A stretch of DNA of 49,951 nt from an uncultured Mycoplasmatota bacterium (GTDB lineage Bacteria; Bacillota_I; Bacilli_A; RF39; UBA660): contig CAMEJC010000003.1 in the NCBI GenBank assembly GCA_945919295.1, positions 1 through 49,951 of the forward strand. The letters are read 5' to 3'. A program made the position numbers and the translations under genes. Position 1 is the first letter of the stretch. The number at the start of each line of letters is the position of its first letter. The notes beneath the pieces are model-generated. The model saw nothing but the letters and a program-made list of their open reading frames with translations, did no database searches and was not told where the DNA came from. Positions 32,876 to 41,698 of this stretch are shown in pieces.

Positions 32876-33229
32876 ATGATTGGTAAAAGAGTAAGAGAAT
32901 TAAGAATGGAAAAAGGGTTATCGCAACAAGAATTAGGAATAGCAATTGGAGTTACCAAGGTATCAATTTGCGGATATGAAAACGGTACTAGACTTCCCAA
33001 TTTGGAAAAATTAATAAAACTAGCAGACATATTAGAAACCACTACTGATTATCTATTAGGAAGAGAAGTTATCGTAATGAATGAAGAGAATAAAACTTAC
33101 ATTGGTTCTATTTGTTATGAAGATGTATGTTTTATACAAGAACTTAGACATTATCCTAATTTATATAATAAATTACTCAAAGATGCTAAAAGATCTGCAA
33201 GTATCATAAACAAAAGATTAATAAAGTGA
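32876..33229 (+). CDS. XRE-family transcriptional regulator
   Basis: The 117-residue protein begins with a lambda-Cro-type helix-turn-helix: MIGKRVRELRMEKGLSQQELGIAIGV, then KVSICGYENGTRLPNLEKLIKLA and TTDYLLGR, spanning about residues 1-63. The C-terminal half (IGSICYEDVCFIQELRHYP onward) is helical and probably mediates dimerisation. SD AAGGAAGG precedes ATG 32876. It lies 13 bases before asnS and may be co-transcribed. Inverted GTTAACA repeats upstream are candidate binding sites. Its targets cannot be told from the sequence. Confidence 0.9.
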   Translation: MIGKRVRELRMEKGLSQQELGIAIGVTKVSICGYENGTRLPNLEKLIKLADILETTTDYLLGREVIVMNEENKTYIGSICYEDVCFIQELRHYPNLYNKLLKDAKRSASIINKRLIK

Positions 33230-33242
33230 AAGAAGGAAAATT

Positions 33243-34616
33243 ATGTTAGATATTAGAGATTTGTATGAAAAAGATTTTATTGATAAAGAAGTAACAATAA
33301 GCGGATGGATAAGAAATCACCGAAAACAAGCTCATTTTGGTTTTATTGATCTATCAGATGGAACTTATTTTAAAAATTTACAAGTTGTATATGATGATGG
33401 TCAAAACGACTTTGAAGAAATAACAAAACTAAAATTAGGTGCTGCTATTACCGTAACAGGAAAATTGGTTAAATCACCCAAAGAAGGACAAGAATTTGAA
33501 TTAAATCTAACTTCGTATGTTCTCGAAGGAGAGTGCTCAGATGATTATCCATTGCAGGCTAAAGGAAGACCAACAAGAGAATTTTTAAGAGAAATAGCTT
33601 ATTTAAGACCAAGAACAAATTTATATAATGCAACATTTAGAGTTAGAAGTGTAGCAGCTTATGCAATACATAAATACTTTCAAGAAAATAACTATGTATA
33701 TTTCCATGCTCCTTTAATAACATCATCTGATTGTGAGGGAGCAGGTCAAATGTTTGAAGTAACAACTTTAGATTTAGATAGAGTTGCTAATACCGGTAAA
33801 GTTGATTATACTAAAGATTTCTTTGGAAAAAAAGCATCTCTTACAGTATCAGGACAATTAGAAGCAGAAACATTTGCCATGGCTTATAAAAAGGTATATA
33901 CTTTTGGTCCAACTTTTAGAGCTGAGAATTCAAACACTAAAACACATGCTTCCGAGTTTTGGATGATTGAACCAGAAGTAGCATTTTGTGACCTTGAAGG
34001 TGACATGGATATAATGGAAGATATGCTTAAATACGTTGTTAAATACGTTTTAGATAATTGTTCAAATGAAATGGAATTTTTTGATAAATTTGTTGAGAAA
34101 GGATTAATCGAAAAATTAACTAAATTAGTAAACAGTAAATTTGTTCGAGTAGATCATGAAGAAGTAATAAATATTTTAAAAAAAGCAAAAGTAAAATGGG
34201 AATTTGAACCAGAATATGGTGAAGATATTGCTAGAGAACACGAAAAATATATTACTGAATATTTTGGTGGACCAGTCTTTATTAAAAATTGGCCAAAAGA
34301 TATAAAAGCCTTTTATATGAAACAAAATCCAGATGGCAAAACAGTAGCAGCAGTTGACCTAGAAGTTCCAGGAGCAGGAGAATTAATGGGTGGAAGCCAA
34401 AGAGAAGAAGATTATGATAAATTACTAGATAGAATGAAAGAGTTAGGTATTGAAGAATCATCAATGGAATGGTATTTAAATTTAAGACGTTTCGGAGGTT
34501 GTGTTCATTCAGGATTTGGTATGGGATTTGAAAGATTATTAATCTATTTAACAGGAGTAGATAATATCAGAGATGTAATACCATACCCAAGAACTCCAGG
34601 TAATTGTGATTACTAA
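33243..34616 (+). CDS. asnS: Asparaginyl-tRNA synthetase
   Basis: A class IIb aminoacyl-tRNA synthetase of 457 aa that charges tRNA-Asn. The N-terminal OB-fold anticodon-binding domain (about 1-110) includes VTISGWIRNHRKQAHFGFIDLSDGT. The catalytic domain carries motif 2 (TFRAENSNTKTHASEFWMIEPE region), the GSQREEDYD segment and motif 3 (GFGMGFERLLIYLTG). The asparagine-type signature is seen in WPKDIKAFYMK. SD GAAGGA; a terminator follows. Confidence 0.96.
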   Translation: MLDIRDLYEKDFIDKEVTISGWIRNHRKQAHFGFIDLSDGTYFKNLQVVYDDGQNDFEEITKLKLGAAITVTGKLVKSPKEGQEFELNLTSYVLEGECSDDYPLQAKGRPTREFLREIAYLRPRTNLYNATFRVRSVAAYAIHKYFQENNYVYFHAPLITSSDCEGAGQMFEVTTLDLDRVANTGKVDYTKDFFGKKASLTVSGQLEAETFAMAYKKVYTFGPTFRAENSNTKTHASEFWMIEPEVAFCDLEGDMDIMEDMLKYVVKYVLDNCSNEMEFFDKFVEKGLIEKLTKLVNSKFVRVDHEEVINILKKAKVKWEFEPEYGEDIAREHEKYITEYFGGPVFIKNWPKDIKAFYMKQNPDGKTVAAVDLEVPGAGELMGGSQREEDYDKLLDRMKELGIEESSMEWYLNLRRFGGCVHSGFGMGFERLLIYLTGVDNIRDVIPYPRTPGNCDY

Positions 34617-34618
34617 AA

Positions 34619-34645
34619 AAATAGTTAGAAATAACTGTTTTTTTT
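34619..34645 (+). terminator. Terminator of asnS
   Basis: AATAGTTA (34620-34627) pairs with TAACTGTT (34632-34639, one G-U pair), with a GAAA loop and T8. Confidence 0.85.
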
Positions 34646-34711
34646 GTTAAAAATTACCATTATATATTGCATATATTTGTTAATACTATAATTAGAAAGG
34701 AGTAATTTTTT

Positions 34712-35251
34712 ATGAAGAAAGCTTTATTAATAATTGCAGTAATCGCAGTATTATCAGGTTGTGGAACTACAGAAACATTAACTTGTACGACCAACAACAC
34801 TGTAGGTACTTTAACTTCAAAATCAACATATAAAATTGACTATATGAATAACGAAGTAAAAAAATTAACTGTCACTTATGAATATAATGATAATCATACA
34901 GATGGCGTTGGAACAGGAACAGATGGTACAACTGATGATACGGACACTGACAATGATGGAATTATTGATGGTGTCGTAGGAGAAGCACTAGATGATGTCG
35001 TAACCGGAGTTTCTGATGGTATTTTAGATATAGCAGGTATTAAATCAAGACATAATGCAAGATTTGGAACATATACTAATACTGAAGGATTTATGACTAA
35101 AATTGATAATGATAACGATAAAGATTATAAAGTAACTTATACTTACGATTTGTCAAAGTTATCTGATACAGATTTAGCAGCATTTGGTATAGATAGAGAT
35201 TTTAATACTCAAAAGACTACTTATACTAATCGTGGTCTAACTTGTAAATAA
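34712..35251 (+). CDS. Lipoprotein with acidic Asp-rich repeat region
   Basis: This 179-residue protein has a lipoprotein signal peptide with lipobox LSGC (Cys17). It has a small extracellular beta domain reminiscent of YehR/DUF1307-type lipoproteins (TLTCTTNNTVGTLTSKSTYKI... VTYEY). Residues about 65-100 form an Asp/Gly/Thr-rich insert with a calcium-loop-like run, DTDTDNDGIIDG. The domain then resumes and ends in RGLTCK, so Cys25 and the final Cys may form a disulfide. Function is unknown. It has a terminator directly after. Confidence 0.85.
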   Translation: MKKALLIIAVIAVLSGCGTTETLTCTTNNTVGTLTSKSTYKIDYMNNEVKKLTVTYEYNDNHTDGVGTGTDGTTDDTDTDNDGIIDGVVGEALDDVVTGVSDGILDIAGIKSRHNARFGTYTNTEGFMTKIDNDNDKDYKVTYTYDLSKLSDTDLAAFGIDRDFNTQKTTYTNRGLTCK

Positions 35252-35265
35252 AAATATAAGATATT

Positions 35266-35295
35266 AAGTGTAACCAAAAAAGTTACACTTTTTAA
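35266..35295 (+). terminator. Terminator after the lipoprotein gene
   Basis: AAGTGTAAC (35266-35274) pairs with GTTACACTT (35282-35290) before TTT. Confidence 0.85.
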
Positions 35296-35308
35296 TTTTT
35301 AAATAGAG

Positions 35309-35337
35309 TTGTCATTTTGAGACATTTATGATAAAAT
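35309..35337 (+). promoter_or_regulatory. Promoter of nifJ (extended -10)
   Basis: TTGTCA (35309-35314), a 17-base spacer and TAAAAT (35332-35337) are preceded by TGA and followed by TATAT. The 14-base block TGATAAAATTATAT also occurs in the promoters at 40425 and 47118. Confidence 0.7.
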
Positions 35338-35373
35338 TATATCGTATGATAAATAATAGAAAGAGGGATATAA

Positions 35374-38300
35374 ATGACAAAGTATAAAACAATGGATGCT
35401 AACGAAGCGGTCGCTAGAGTAGCTTATAAATTTACCGAAGTAGCAGGCATTTATCCAATAACACCAGCTTCTCCAATGGCTGAAAAAATAGATGTTTTAA
35501 GTAGCGGTAGCGAAATAAATTTTTGGGGTAATCCTGTTAAAGTGGTCGAGATGCAATCCGAAGCAGGAGCAATAGCTTTAGTCCATGGAAGTCTTCAAAG
35601 TGGTATATTATCAAGTACATTTACAGCAAGTCAAGGACTACTTTTGATGATACCAACCCTATATAAATTAGCAGGTGAAATGTTACCAGGAGTTATTCAT
35701 GTTGCTGCAAGAAGTTTGTCTACCCATGCCCTTAGCATTTTTGGCGATCATCAAGACATTTATAGTGTAAGACAAACTGGAGTATGTATGTTATCATCAT
35801 CATCTCCTGAAGAAGCATACCATATGGCAATGATTGCTCATCTATCAAGTATTAAATCATCTCTTCCATTTATCAACTTTTTTGACGGATTTAGAACAAG
35901 CCATGAAATAGATAAAATAAAGGAAGTCGATTTAGCAAAGATAGAATCCTTAATTGATAAAAAAGCTCTCAATTCATTTCGTGAAAGAGCTATTAGCAAT
36001 TCTAAATTTAATACTAGGGGAACTGCTCAAAATGATGATATTTATTTTCAAAATACCGAAGCAAGAAATAAGGCATATGAAGAAGTAGTAGAAATAGTAG
36101 AAAACTACATGTCAAAAATCAATAAAATTACTAAAAAGAATTACAAATTATTCAATTATTATGGCGATCCTAATGCAACTTCTATAATTATAGCCATGGG
36201 ATCAGTATGTGAATGTATTGAAGAAACCATTGATAAATTAAATACTCAAGGATATAAAGTTGGTTTAGTTAAAGTTCATTTATATCGCCCATTTAGCATC
36301 AAACATTTATTAGAAGTCATTCCCAAAACAGTTCAAGAAGTAGCAGTATTAGATAGGACTAAAGAAGCAGGATCATCTGGTGAACCATTATATTTAGATG
36401 TAGTTAATGCTTTAAAAGACACTAGTATCAAAGTAATTGGTGGAAGATATGGCTTATCATCAAAGAATACAACACCTGCAATGATAAAAGCTGTATATGA
36501 TAATTTAAAAAAAGAAAAGAAAAATAATTTCACTATTGGTATAAGTGACGATGTAACAAATTTAAGTTTAGACTATGATATTAATTTTAAATTAAATAAT
36601 AATAATTATCAAATGTTAATCTATGGCTATGGATCAGATGGAATGGTTTCAACCTCTAAAGATATATTAAAAATAATTGGAGATAATACGAGTAAATTTG
36701 TTCAAGGATACTTTCAATATGATTCAAAAAAATCTGGTGGTGTAACTAGAAGTCATATCAGAATATCTGAAAAAGAAATAAAAAGCACCTATTATATAGA
36801 TAATCCTGATTTTATAATTGTATCTAAAGATACCTATATGTATAAATATGATATTTTAGATAATTTAAAAGAAAACGGAATTTTGCTTTTAAATACAAGT
36901 CTTAAAGAAGAAGGTTTAATAAAATCACTTCCTAATAAAGTAAAATATTTACTCTCTACAAAAAATATCAAATTTTATACAATAGATGCTTATAAATTAG
37001 TAGGAGAATTAGGATTAAAAAATAAAATAAATACCTGCATGGAAATATGTATCTTTAAGATAATGAATTTATATGATATAAATAAAGTAATAACCATTAT
37101 GAAAAAAAATAATAAAACAAGATTTATTTCCAAAGGTCAAAATATTATTGATATTAATAATCAAGTTATCGATAATTCCCTAAAATATTTAAAAGAAATA
37201 CCAGTAGAAGAATCTTGGAAAAATCTCGGATTTAAAGAAAATAAAAAATTAAGTTTCAATGAAACAATAAATTTACTTAAAGGAGATACACTTCCAGTAA
37301 GTAGTTTCTTAGACAAAAAAAATGGTGTTTTTGAAGGTGGAACAACCAAAGATGAAAAAAGAAATATAGCGGAGAATATTCCATGCTGGATACCAGAAAA
37401 TTGTATTCAGTGTAATCAGTGTGTCTTCTCATGTCCACATGGAGTAATAAGACCATTTTTATTAGATAAAAAAGATGAAAAAATAACAACAATACCTTCA
37501 ATAATGCCTAAGGATAAAGAATTTACCATCGGTATCAATTATGAAGAGTGCACTGGCTGTGGCGTTTGTGCAGTTACATGTCCAGGAAAATTAGGGCAAA
37601 AAGCTCTTACTATGGTGTCAAACACGAAACACGATGAAGACTTTGACTATTTATTAAAAAACAATGTCAATGATAAATATAAAAGCCAATTATTAACAGT
37701 AAAAAATGTTAGCTTCAACATGCCAAAATTCGAATATTCTGGAGCTTGTGCCGGCTGTGGAGAAACACCATATATAACCAATTTAACACGAGTCTTTCAA
37801 GATAATTTAGTAATTTCTAATGCTACAGGGTGCTCATCAATTTATGGAGGAAGTACTCCAAGTATGCCATATAGTGTTCCATGGGCTAGTTCATTATTTG
37901 AAGATAATTCCGAATATGGTTATGGCATTCTAACAGGTATCAATTTAAAAAGAAACAAAATAAAAAAATATATGAAAGAATATCCTCGTAACAAAACATT
38001 TAAAAAGTGGATTGACAACATGGATAATTATGAAATTTGCAAGGAAGTCAAAGATCATATTGATTATAAAAAACATCCATTCCTAAAAAATATGCAAGAT
38101 TATATTGTACCAAAATCACTATGGATAATAGGAGGTGATGGTTTTGCCTATGATATCGGTTATGGAGGTTTAGATCACATCCTATCTAAAAATGAAAATA
38201 TTAATATTTTAGTTTTAGATACCGAGGTATATTCCAATACTGGTGGTCAATCATCAAAGTCGTCTAATATTGGATCTATTGCCTCTTTCACTTCAAAAGG

Positions 38301-38748
38301 AAAAGAAAATTATAAAAAAGATTTAGCCCGTATTGCTATGTGTTATCCACATGTTTATGTTGCCTCTACTAATATAGGATATAATAAAGAGCAGTATCTG
38401 AAAGTTTTAAAAGAAGCTTCAGAACATAATGGACCATCACTTGTAATTGCCTATAGCCCATGTATTGAACATGGCATTAAGACAGGTATGGAACATTCTC
38501 AATCAAATGCCTATTTAGCAACAAATTGCGGTTATTTCTTAACTTTTAGATATAATCCAAACAACAAAAAACTAATTCTTGATTCTAAAAATCCAGATTT
38601 CACAAAATATGAAGATTATCTAATGACCGAAAATAGATTTGCTAACTTAAAGAGAGTAAATAAAGAAGAAGCAGAAGAAATACTAAATAGACAGAAAGAA
38701 TGGGCTATAAATAGATACAATTACTATAAGAAAATAAGTGAGGAATAA
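35374..38748 (+). CDS. nifJ: Pyruvate:ferredoxin (flavodoxin) oxidoreductase
   Basis: A single-chain PFOR of 1124 aa that converts pyruvate and CoA to acetyl-CoA and CO2 with reduced ferredoxin, a marker of anaerobic metabolism. Domain order is standard. Pyrimidine-binding domain I (NEAVARVAYKFTEVAGIYPITPASPMAE) comes first. Domain II holds KVHLYRPFS and LDRTKEAG. Two [4Fe-4S] motifs follow (CIQCNQCVFSC about 676, CTGCGVCAVTC about 725), then CAGCGE about 792 and the TPP site GGDGFAYDIGYGG about 920. The conserved NTGGQSSKS follows. Slightly shorter than the usual roughly 1170-1200. It has its own promoter. Confidence 0.97.
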   Translation: MTKYKTMDANEAVARVAYKFTEVAGIYPITPASPMAEKIDVLSSGSEINFWGNPVKVVEMQSEAGAIALVHGSLQSGILSSTFTASQGLLLMIPTLYKLAGEMLPGVIHVAARSLSTHALSIFGDHQDIYSVRQTGVCMLSSSSPEEAYHMAMIAHLSSIKSSLPFINFFDGFRTSHEIDKIKEVDLAKIESLIDKKALNSFRERAISNSKFNTRGTAQNDDIYFQNTEARNKAYEEVVEIVENYMSKINKITKKNYKLFNYYGDPNATSIIIAMGSVCECIEETIDKLNTQGYKVGLVKVHLYRPFSIKHLLEVIPKTVQEVAVLDRTKEAGSSGEPLYLDVVNALKDTSIKVIGGRYGLSSKNTTPAMIKAVYDNLKKEKKNNFTIGISDDVTNLSLDYDINFKLNNNNYQMLIYGYGSDGMVSTSKDILKIIGDNTSKFVQGYFQYDSKKSGGVTRSHIRISEKEIKSTYYIDNPDFIIVSKDTYMYKYDILDNLKENGILLLNTSLKEEGLIKSLPNKVKYLLSTKNIKFYTIDAYKLVGELGLKNKINTCMEICIFKIMNLYDINKVITIMKKNNKTRFISKGQNIIDINNQVIDNSLKYLKEIPVEESWKNLGFKENKKLSFNETINLLKGDTLPVSSFLDKKNGVFEGGTTKDEKRNIAENIPCWIPENCIQCNQCVFSCPHGVIRPFLLDKKDEKITTIPSIMPKDKEFTIGINYEECTGCGVCAVTCPGKLGQKALTMVSNTKHDEDFDYLLKNNVNDKYKSQLLTVKNVSFNMPKFEYSGACAGCGETPYITNLTRVFQDNLVISNATGCSSIYGGSTPSMPYSVPWASSLFEDNSEYGYGILTGINLKRNKIKKYMKEYPRNKTFKKWIDNMDNYEICKEVKDHIDYKKHPFLKNMQDYIVPKSLWIIGGDGFAYDIGYGGLDHILSKNENINILVLDTEVYSNTGGQSSKSSNIGSIASFTSKGKENYKKDLARIAMCYPHVYVASTNIGYNKEQYLKVLKEASEHNGPSLVIAYSPCIEHGIKTGMEHSQSNAYLATNCGYFLTFRYNPNNKKLILDSKNPDFTKYEDYLMTENRFANLKRVNKEEAEEILNRQKEWAINRYNYYKKISEE

Positions 38749-38749
38749 A

Positions 38750-38890
38750 ATGGAAGAAAAAGAGTTTGAAACAGTTATACCGAAGGATATTAAGCCAATT
38801 GAATATGAAAAGGTTATTGAATTATCATTTGAAGATACTCTTAATTTAAAAGACGTAATTAAAGAAATTGAGGAAAAAGAAAATGAGTAA
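38750..38890 (+). CDS. Small acidic protein, unknown
   Basis: This 46-residue ORF has a good SD (GAGGAA), starts one base after the nifJ stop and overlaps the next gene by 8 bases. It is strongly acidic (many Glu, ending IKEIEEKENE), with a VIPKDIKPIEYEKVIELSFED core. Size, charge and tight coupling to a large unknown protein resemble an antitoxin, chaperone or accessory peptide, but no family was recognised. The coupled layout and codon pattern support it as a real gene. Confidence 0.6.
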   Translation: MEEKEFETVIPKDIKPIEYEKVIELSFEDTLNLKDVIKEIEEKENE

Positions 38891-40313
38891 AAAAATAGAT
38901 CAATATTTGAAATATATTTATTATTCAAGTCATGATTTAAATAATATGTATACCATTCTTGCACGTCTAAATCAAAATAATAATAGTTATGAATGGCTAA
39001 ATAATAGTCTTATCAATGAACAAATATCTATTAAAAATAATTATGTTCCTAATACAAGAGGATATGTATTTCCTTATGAAAGTTGGATAGGTTTAAACGT
39101 GAAAAGTGGTAAATCTTTTGAAGAATTTATAAATGATGTGAAAAAAAAATCAATTAAAATATATGTTTCTTTAGATAGAACAAAAGTTAAAGAAACAACT
39201 GATAAAATATTTAAATTTTTATCTGATAATAATATTGAATGTCAGAGTGAAATAGGAAAAAATCTTAGAGTAGATACTTTGACCATTAGAGTTTGTAATA
39301 AAGAAGACGTTAACAAAGTAATTAACTTCATAAATGATATGGATTATACTCCTAATGTATTTCCTAATCCTTTTCTAATGAATATGGGAAAAGTAAGTAT
39401 AGCAAGAGATGGCGGTATATTATCTTATAATCAAGTGTTATCTAATTATATAAGTGATTATTTCTATTATAATACGAGTTATAATGAAAATCATAATGAT
39501 TGGAAGGATGTAAATTGTGCTGATTTCATTAAATTTCTTGAAAAAAAATTATTAGATATAAATAAAGAAAAAGAACCTGATTTATACATGATAACAGATA
39601 TAATTTGTCGAAATGCAAGTGGTACTTTAACATTAGAAGATATACTTAATTATGGTGAAATTAAAGAAAAAACTACCACATATAGTTATAATAAAGAATT
39701 TAGTAGTAATATAGATAAAAGCGAAGAATATAAAATTTTAATTACAAAATTATCTGATTATTATGATAGCCATAGAGAATATATGATTAATGAAAGAAAA
39801 GAAATCTATGATAATGGTATTGATTATGCACATGCTGTGATAGAAAACTATTTGAGAACAGGTAATATTGGTTTTTTTACTAGAAAGCATGGAAATATTA
39901 GAGATTTTGTTCAAAAAAATTTTGATGTTTATACAATGAGAACAACTGTTAATAATATAGGATGGAATAGTATAATAGAAGCTTCAAAACAAACTATTCT
40001 AAAATATAATAGTACAACAAATATTACCGGAAAATCTAATGAAAAAGGTATTATTGAAAGGATATTTAGAGGGGAATATAAGTTAGAAAACGGTCAAGGT
40101 ATTTTCAATTTATTTACTAATAATAATAATGCCAGAAGCCGTTTAGGATATTTAATTTCACCAAGCATGGCTAGGAATATATTAATTAGCAGATTAAATA
40201 TTGATCCATATAACTATAATCCCACTTATAATGAATTGGAAAATAATATATCAGAGATTATAAATGTAATTTTAGAAGAACTTTCCTTATCAAGAAATAG
40301 CAAGATAATTTGA
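38883..40313 (+). CDS. Unknown 476-residue soluble protein
   Basis: Start at ATG 38883 (SD GAGGAA); the in-frame TTG at 38868 has no SD. The protein has no signal peptide or membrane helix. The N-terminal half contains a possible alpha/beta domain (SIKIYVSLDRTKVKETTDKI, RVDTLTIRVCNKEDV, then PFLMNMGKVSIARDGG). This faintly recalls phosphothreonine-lyase/HopA1-type folds, but I do not assert this. The C-terminal half is helical with YDNGIDYAHAVIENYLRTGNIGFF and TRKHGNIRDFVQKNF. It is co-encoded with the 46-residue acidic protein, and ends at a strong terminator. Function unknown. Confidence 0.8.
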   Translation: MSKKIDQYLKYIYYSSHDLNNMYTILARLNQNNNSYEWLNNSLINEQISIKNNYVPNTRGYVFPYESWIGLNVKSGKSFEEFINDVKKKSIKIYVSLDRTKVKETTDKIFKFLSDNNIECQSEIGKNLRVDTLTIRVCNKEDVNKVINFINDMDYTPNVFPNPFLMNMGKVSIARDGGILSYNQVLSNYISDYFYYNTSYNENHNDWKDVNCADFIKFLEKKLLDINKEKEPDLYMITDIICRNASGTLTLEDILNYGEIKEKTTTYSYNKEFSSNIDKSEEYKILITKLSDYYDSHREYMINERKEIYDNGIDYAHAVIENYLRTGNIGFFTRKHGNIRDFVQKNFDVYTMRTTVNNIGWNSIIEASKQTILKYNSTTNITGKSNEKGIIERIFRGEYKLENGQGIFNLFTNNNNARSRLGYLISPSMARNILISRLNIDPYNYNPTYNELENNISEIINVILEELSLSRNSKII

Positions 40314-40382
40314 TAAAAAACATCAAGTCAAATAAAAAAATATTTTTGTCTGATAATGTAGAAGTTAATAGAGCTAATTTTA

Positions 40383-40426
40383 AAAAGATGGTATAAATTA
40401 ACAATATTTTTATGCCATCTTTTTTT
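40383..40426 (+). terminator. Terminator after the unknown gene pair
   Basis: AAAGATGGTATA (40384-40395) pairs with TATGCCATCTTT (40411-40422, one G-T pair) followed by T's. The T-tract merges into the next -35 (TTGACA). Confidence 0.8.
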
Positions 40427-40453
40427 GACAAAATTCACTATTTATGATAAAAT
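40425..40453 (+). promoter_or_regulatory. Upstream promoter of gpsB region
   Basis: A consensus TTGACA (40425-40430), a 17-base spacer and TAAAAT (40448-40453) with an extended TGA. It shares TGATAAAATTATAT with the nifJ and ssrA promoters. A short A/T hairpin (about 40464-40480) follows. Confidence 0.75.
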
Positions 40454-40483
40454 TATATTTACAAAAAAAGAAGTTCTTTTTAA

Positions 40484-40512
40484 TTGACAAAATATTTATT
40501 TTTTGAGATAAT
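40484..40512 (+). promoter_or_regulatory. Proximal promoter of gpsB
   Basis: TTGACA (40484-40489), a 17-base spacer and GATAAT (40507-40512) lie 20 bases before ATG 40533, giving tandem promoters 59 bases apart. Confidence 0.65.
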
Positions 40513-40532
40513 TTTAATATAGAGGTGATTGT

Positions 40533-40859
40533 ATGTACAAGGATAAAATTACTTTGACAATGCAAGATATTTTGGAAAAAGAATTCAAAATAGATGCCCG
40601 TGGTTACAGACTTCAAGAAGTAGATAAATTTTTAGATATTATCATAAAAGATTATAACGAATATAATAATATAATAAGAAATTTAGAAAAAGATAAAAAA
40701 TTACTAATTGAAGAAAATAGTGCTCTTCGCAATGAAGTGAGAAATCTAAAATCAAGTATTGAAGCCGCTAAAATAGGTGAAAAAGAAATAACAAATGTCG
40801 ATTTATTAAGAAGAATATCACAACTAGAAAAAATAATTTTAGGAAAAGAGCAACAATAA
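40533..40859 (+). CDS. gpsB: Cell division protein GpsB (DivIVA-like)
   Basis: The 108-residue protein matches GpsB. The N-terminal membrane-binding DivIVA-type domain reads LTMQDILEKEFKIDARGYRLQEVDKFLDIIIKDY. A coiled coil (about 45-80) and the short C-terminal trimerisation segment NVDLLRRISQLEKIILG follow. GpsB coordinates penicillin-binding proteins between septum and side wall. It is followed immediately by rnpB, as in Bacillus. SD GAGGTG. Confidence 0.95.
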   Translation: MYKDKITLTMQDILEKEFKIDARGYRLQEVDKFLDIIIKDYNEYNNIIRNLEKDKKLLIEENSALRNEVRNLKSSIEAAKIGEKEITNVDLLRRISQLEKIILGKEQQ

Positions 40860-41209
40860 TTTATCTGGGTAAATGCTGCATATAAATATGTAGAGGAAAG
40901 TCCATGCTCGCACTATCTGCGATGATAGTAGTGTTTGTGCTTAGGGAAAAAATAACCTAAGGCAGGAAACTGACGGCTTTTATTTTATCTAAGGGAAACT
41001 ATGATAAAGTAGATATAAAAGTGCCACAGAAACGAGTCTATTAAGAAATTAGTAGAATGAAACGAGGTAAACCCCACAAGCGAGAAACCCAAATTATGGT
41101 AGGGGAATTCCCAATGAAGAAATGAATTCAAAGGGAAATGACAATAGTCATAGATAAATATTTACCGCCTAGCAATAGGTACAGAACATGGCTTATAAGA
41201 TTAATTATT
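40856..41209 (+). ncRNA. rnpB: RNase P RNA, bacterial class B
   Basis: This is the catalytic RNA of RNase P, which matures tRNA 5' ends. Conserved segments are GAGGAAAGTCCATGCTCGCAC (P4 5' strand, about 40894-40914), AGTGCCACAG with GAAACGAGGTAAACCCC, GCGAGAAACCCAAATTATGGTAGGGGAA (type-B features), and ACAGAACATGGCTTATA (P4 3' strand, about 41181-41197). The end helix AATAATT (40855-40861) with AATTATT (41203-41209) sets the boundaries, so the gene begins within or right after the gpsB stop. Confidence 0.96.
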
Positions 41210-41222
41210 AATAAGGAGAATT

Positions 41223-41693
41223 ATGAAAAATATTGGACTTAAGTTAAAAGAAAAAAGAGAACAAAATGGGTTATCTATTGAAGAAGTAGCAGAAGATTTA
41301 AAAATGAGACCTACGCAAATATCAAGTATTGAAGAAGGAAAAACAGAGGATTTTAAAGACGTTTTTTATCTAAAATACTTTATTAGAGATTATGCAAAAT
41401 ATCTAGGACTAGATAGTGAAAAAATACTTGACGAATTTAATGAATATCTATTTGATGTAACATCAAAGATACCCGTTGATGTAATAAATCAAGCAAAAAA
41501 AGAAAGAAAAGAAGATAATAATAAACAATCTTCACCATATACCAAAGAAGTAAAGAAAAAATTAAAAATTTCTAAAATAATTATTGGATTAATAATAGTA
41601 ATTATCATAATAATAGTAGGTTATATAATATTAAGTAATCATAAAGGAAATGATTTTAGTGACAACAATATAACATATAGTATAAGGAGATAA
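41223..41693 (+). CDS. RodZ-like HTH membrane protein
   Basis: The 156-residue protein has an N-terminal helix-turn-helix of the HTH_25/RodZ type (LKLKEKREQNGLSIEEVAEDLKMRPTQISSIEEG, about 6-40, then FYLKYFIRDYAKYLGLD). A charged linker and one membrane helix (about 118-139) with a very short outer tail follow. RodZ links MreB filaments to the membrane in rod-shape control. It lacks the large periplasmic domain of E. coli RodZ. Its place before pgsA and recA matches the Bacillus ymfM-pgsA order. SD AAGGAG. Confidence 0.87.
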   Translation: MKNIGLKLKEKREQNGLSIEEVAEDLKMRPTQISSIEEGKTEDFKDVFYLKYFIRDYAKYLGLDSEKILDEFNEYLFDVTSKIPVDVINQAKKERKEDNNKQSSPYTKEVKKKLKISKIIIGLIIVIIIIIVGYIILSNHKGNDFSDNNITYSIRR

Positions 41694-41698
41694 TAGGA

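Noticed and set aside
35374-38748. Possible frame disruption in nifJ because it is shorter than usual
   Set aside because: All cofactor motifs are in order in a single open frame; the length difference is within family variation.
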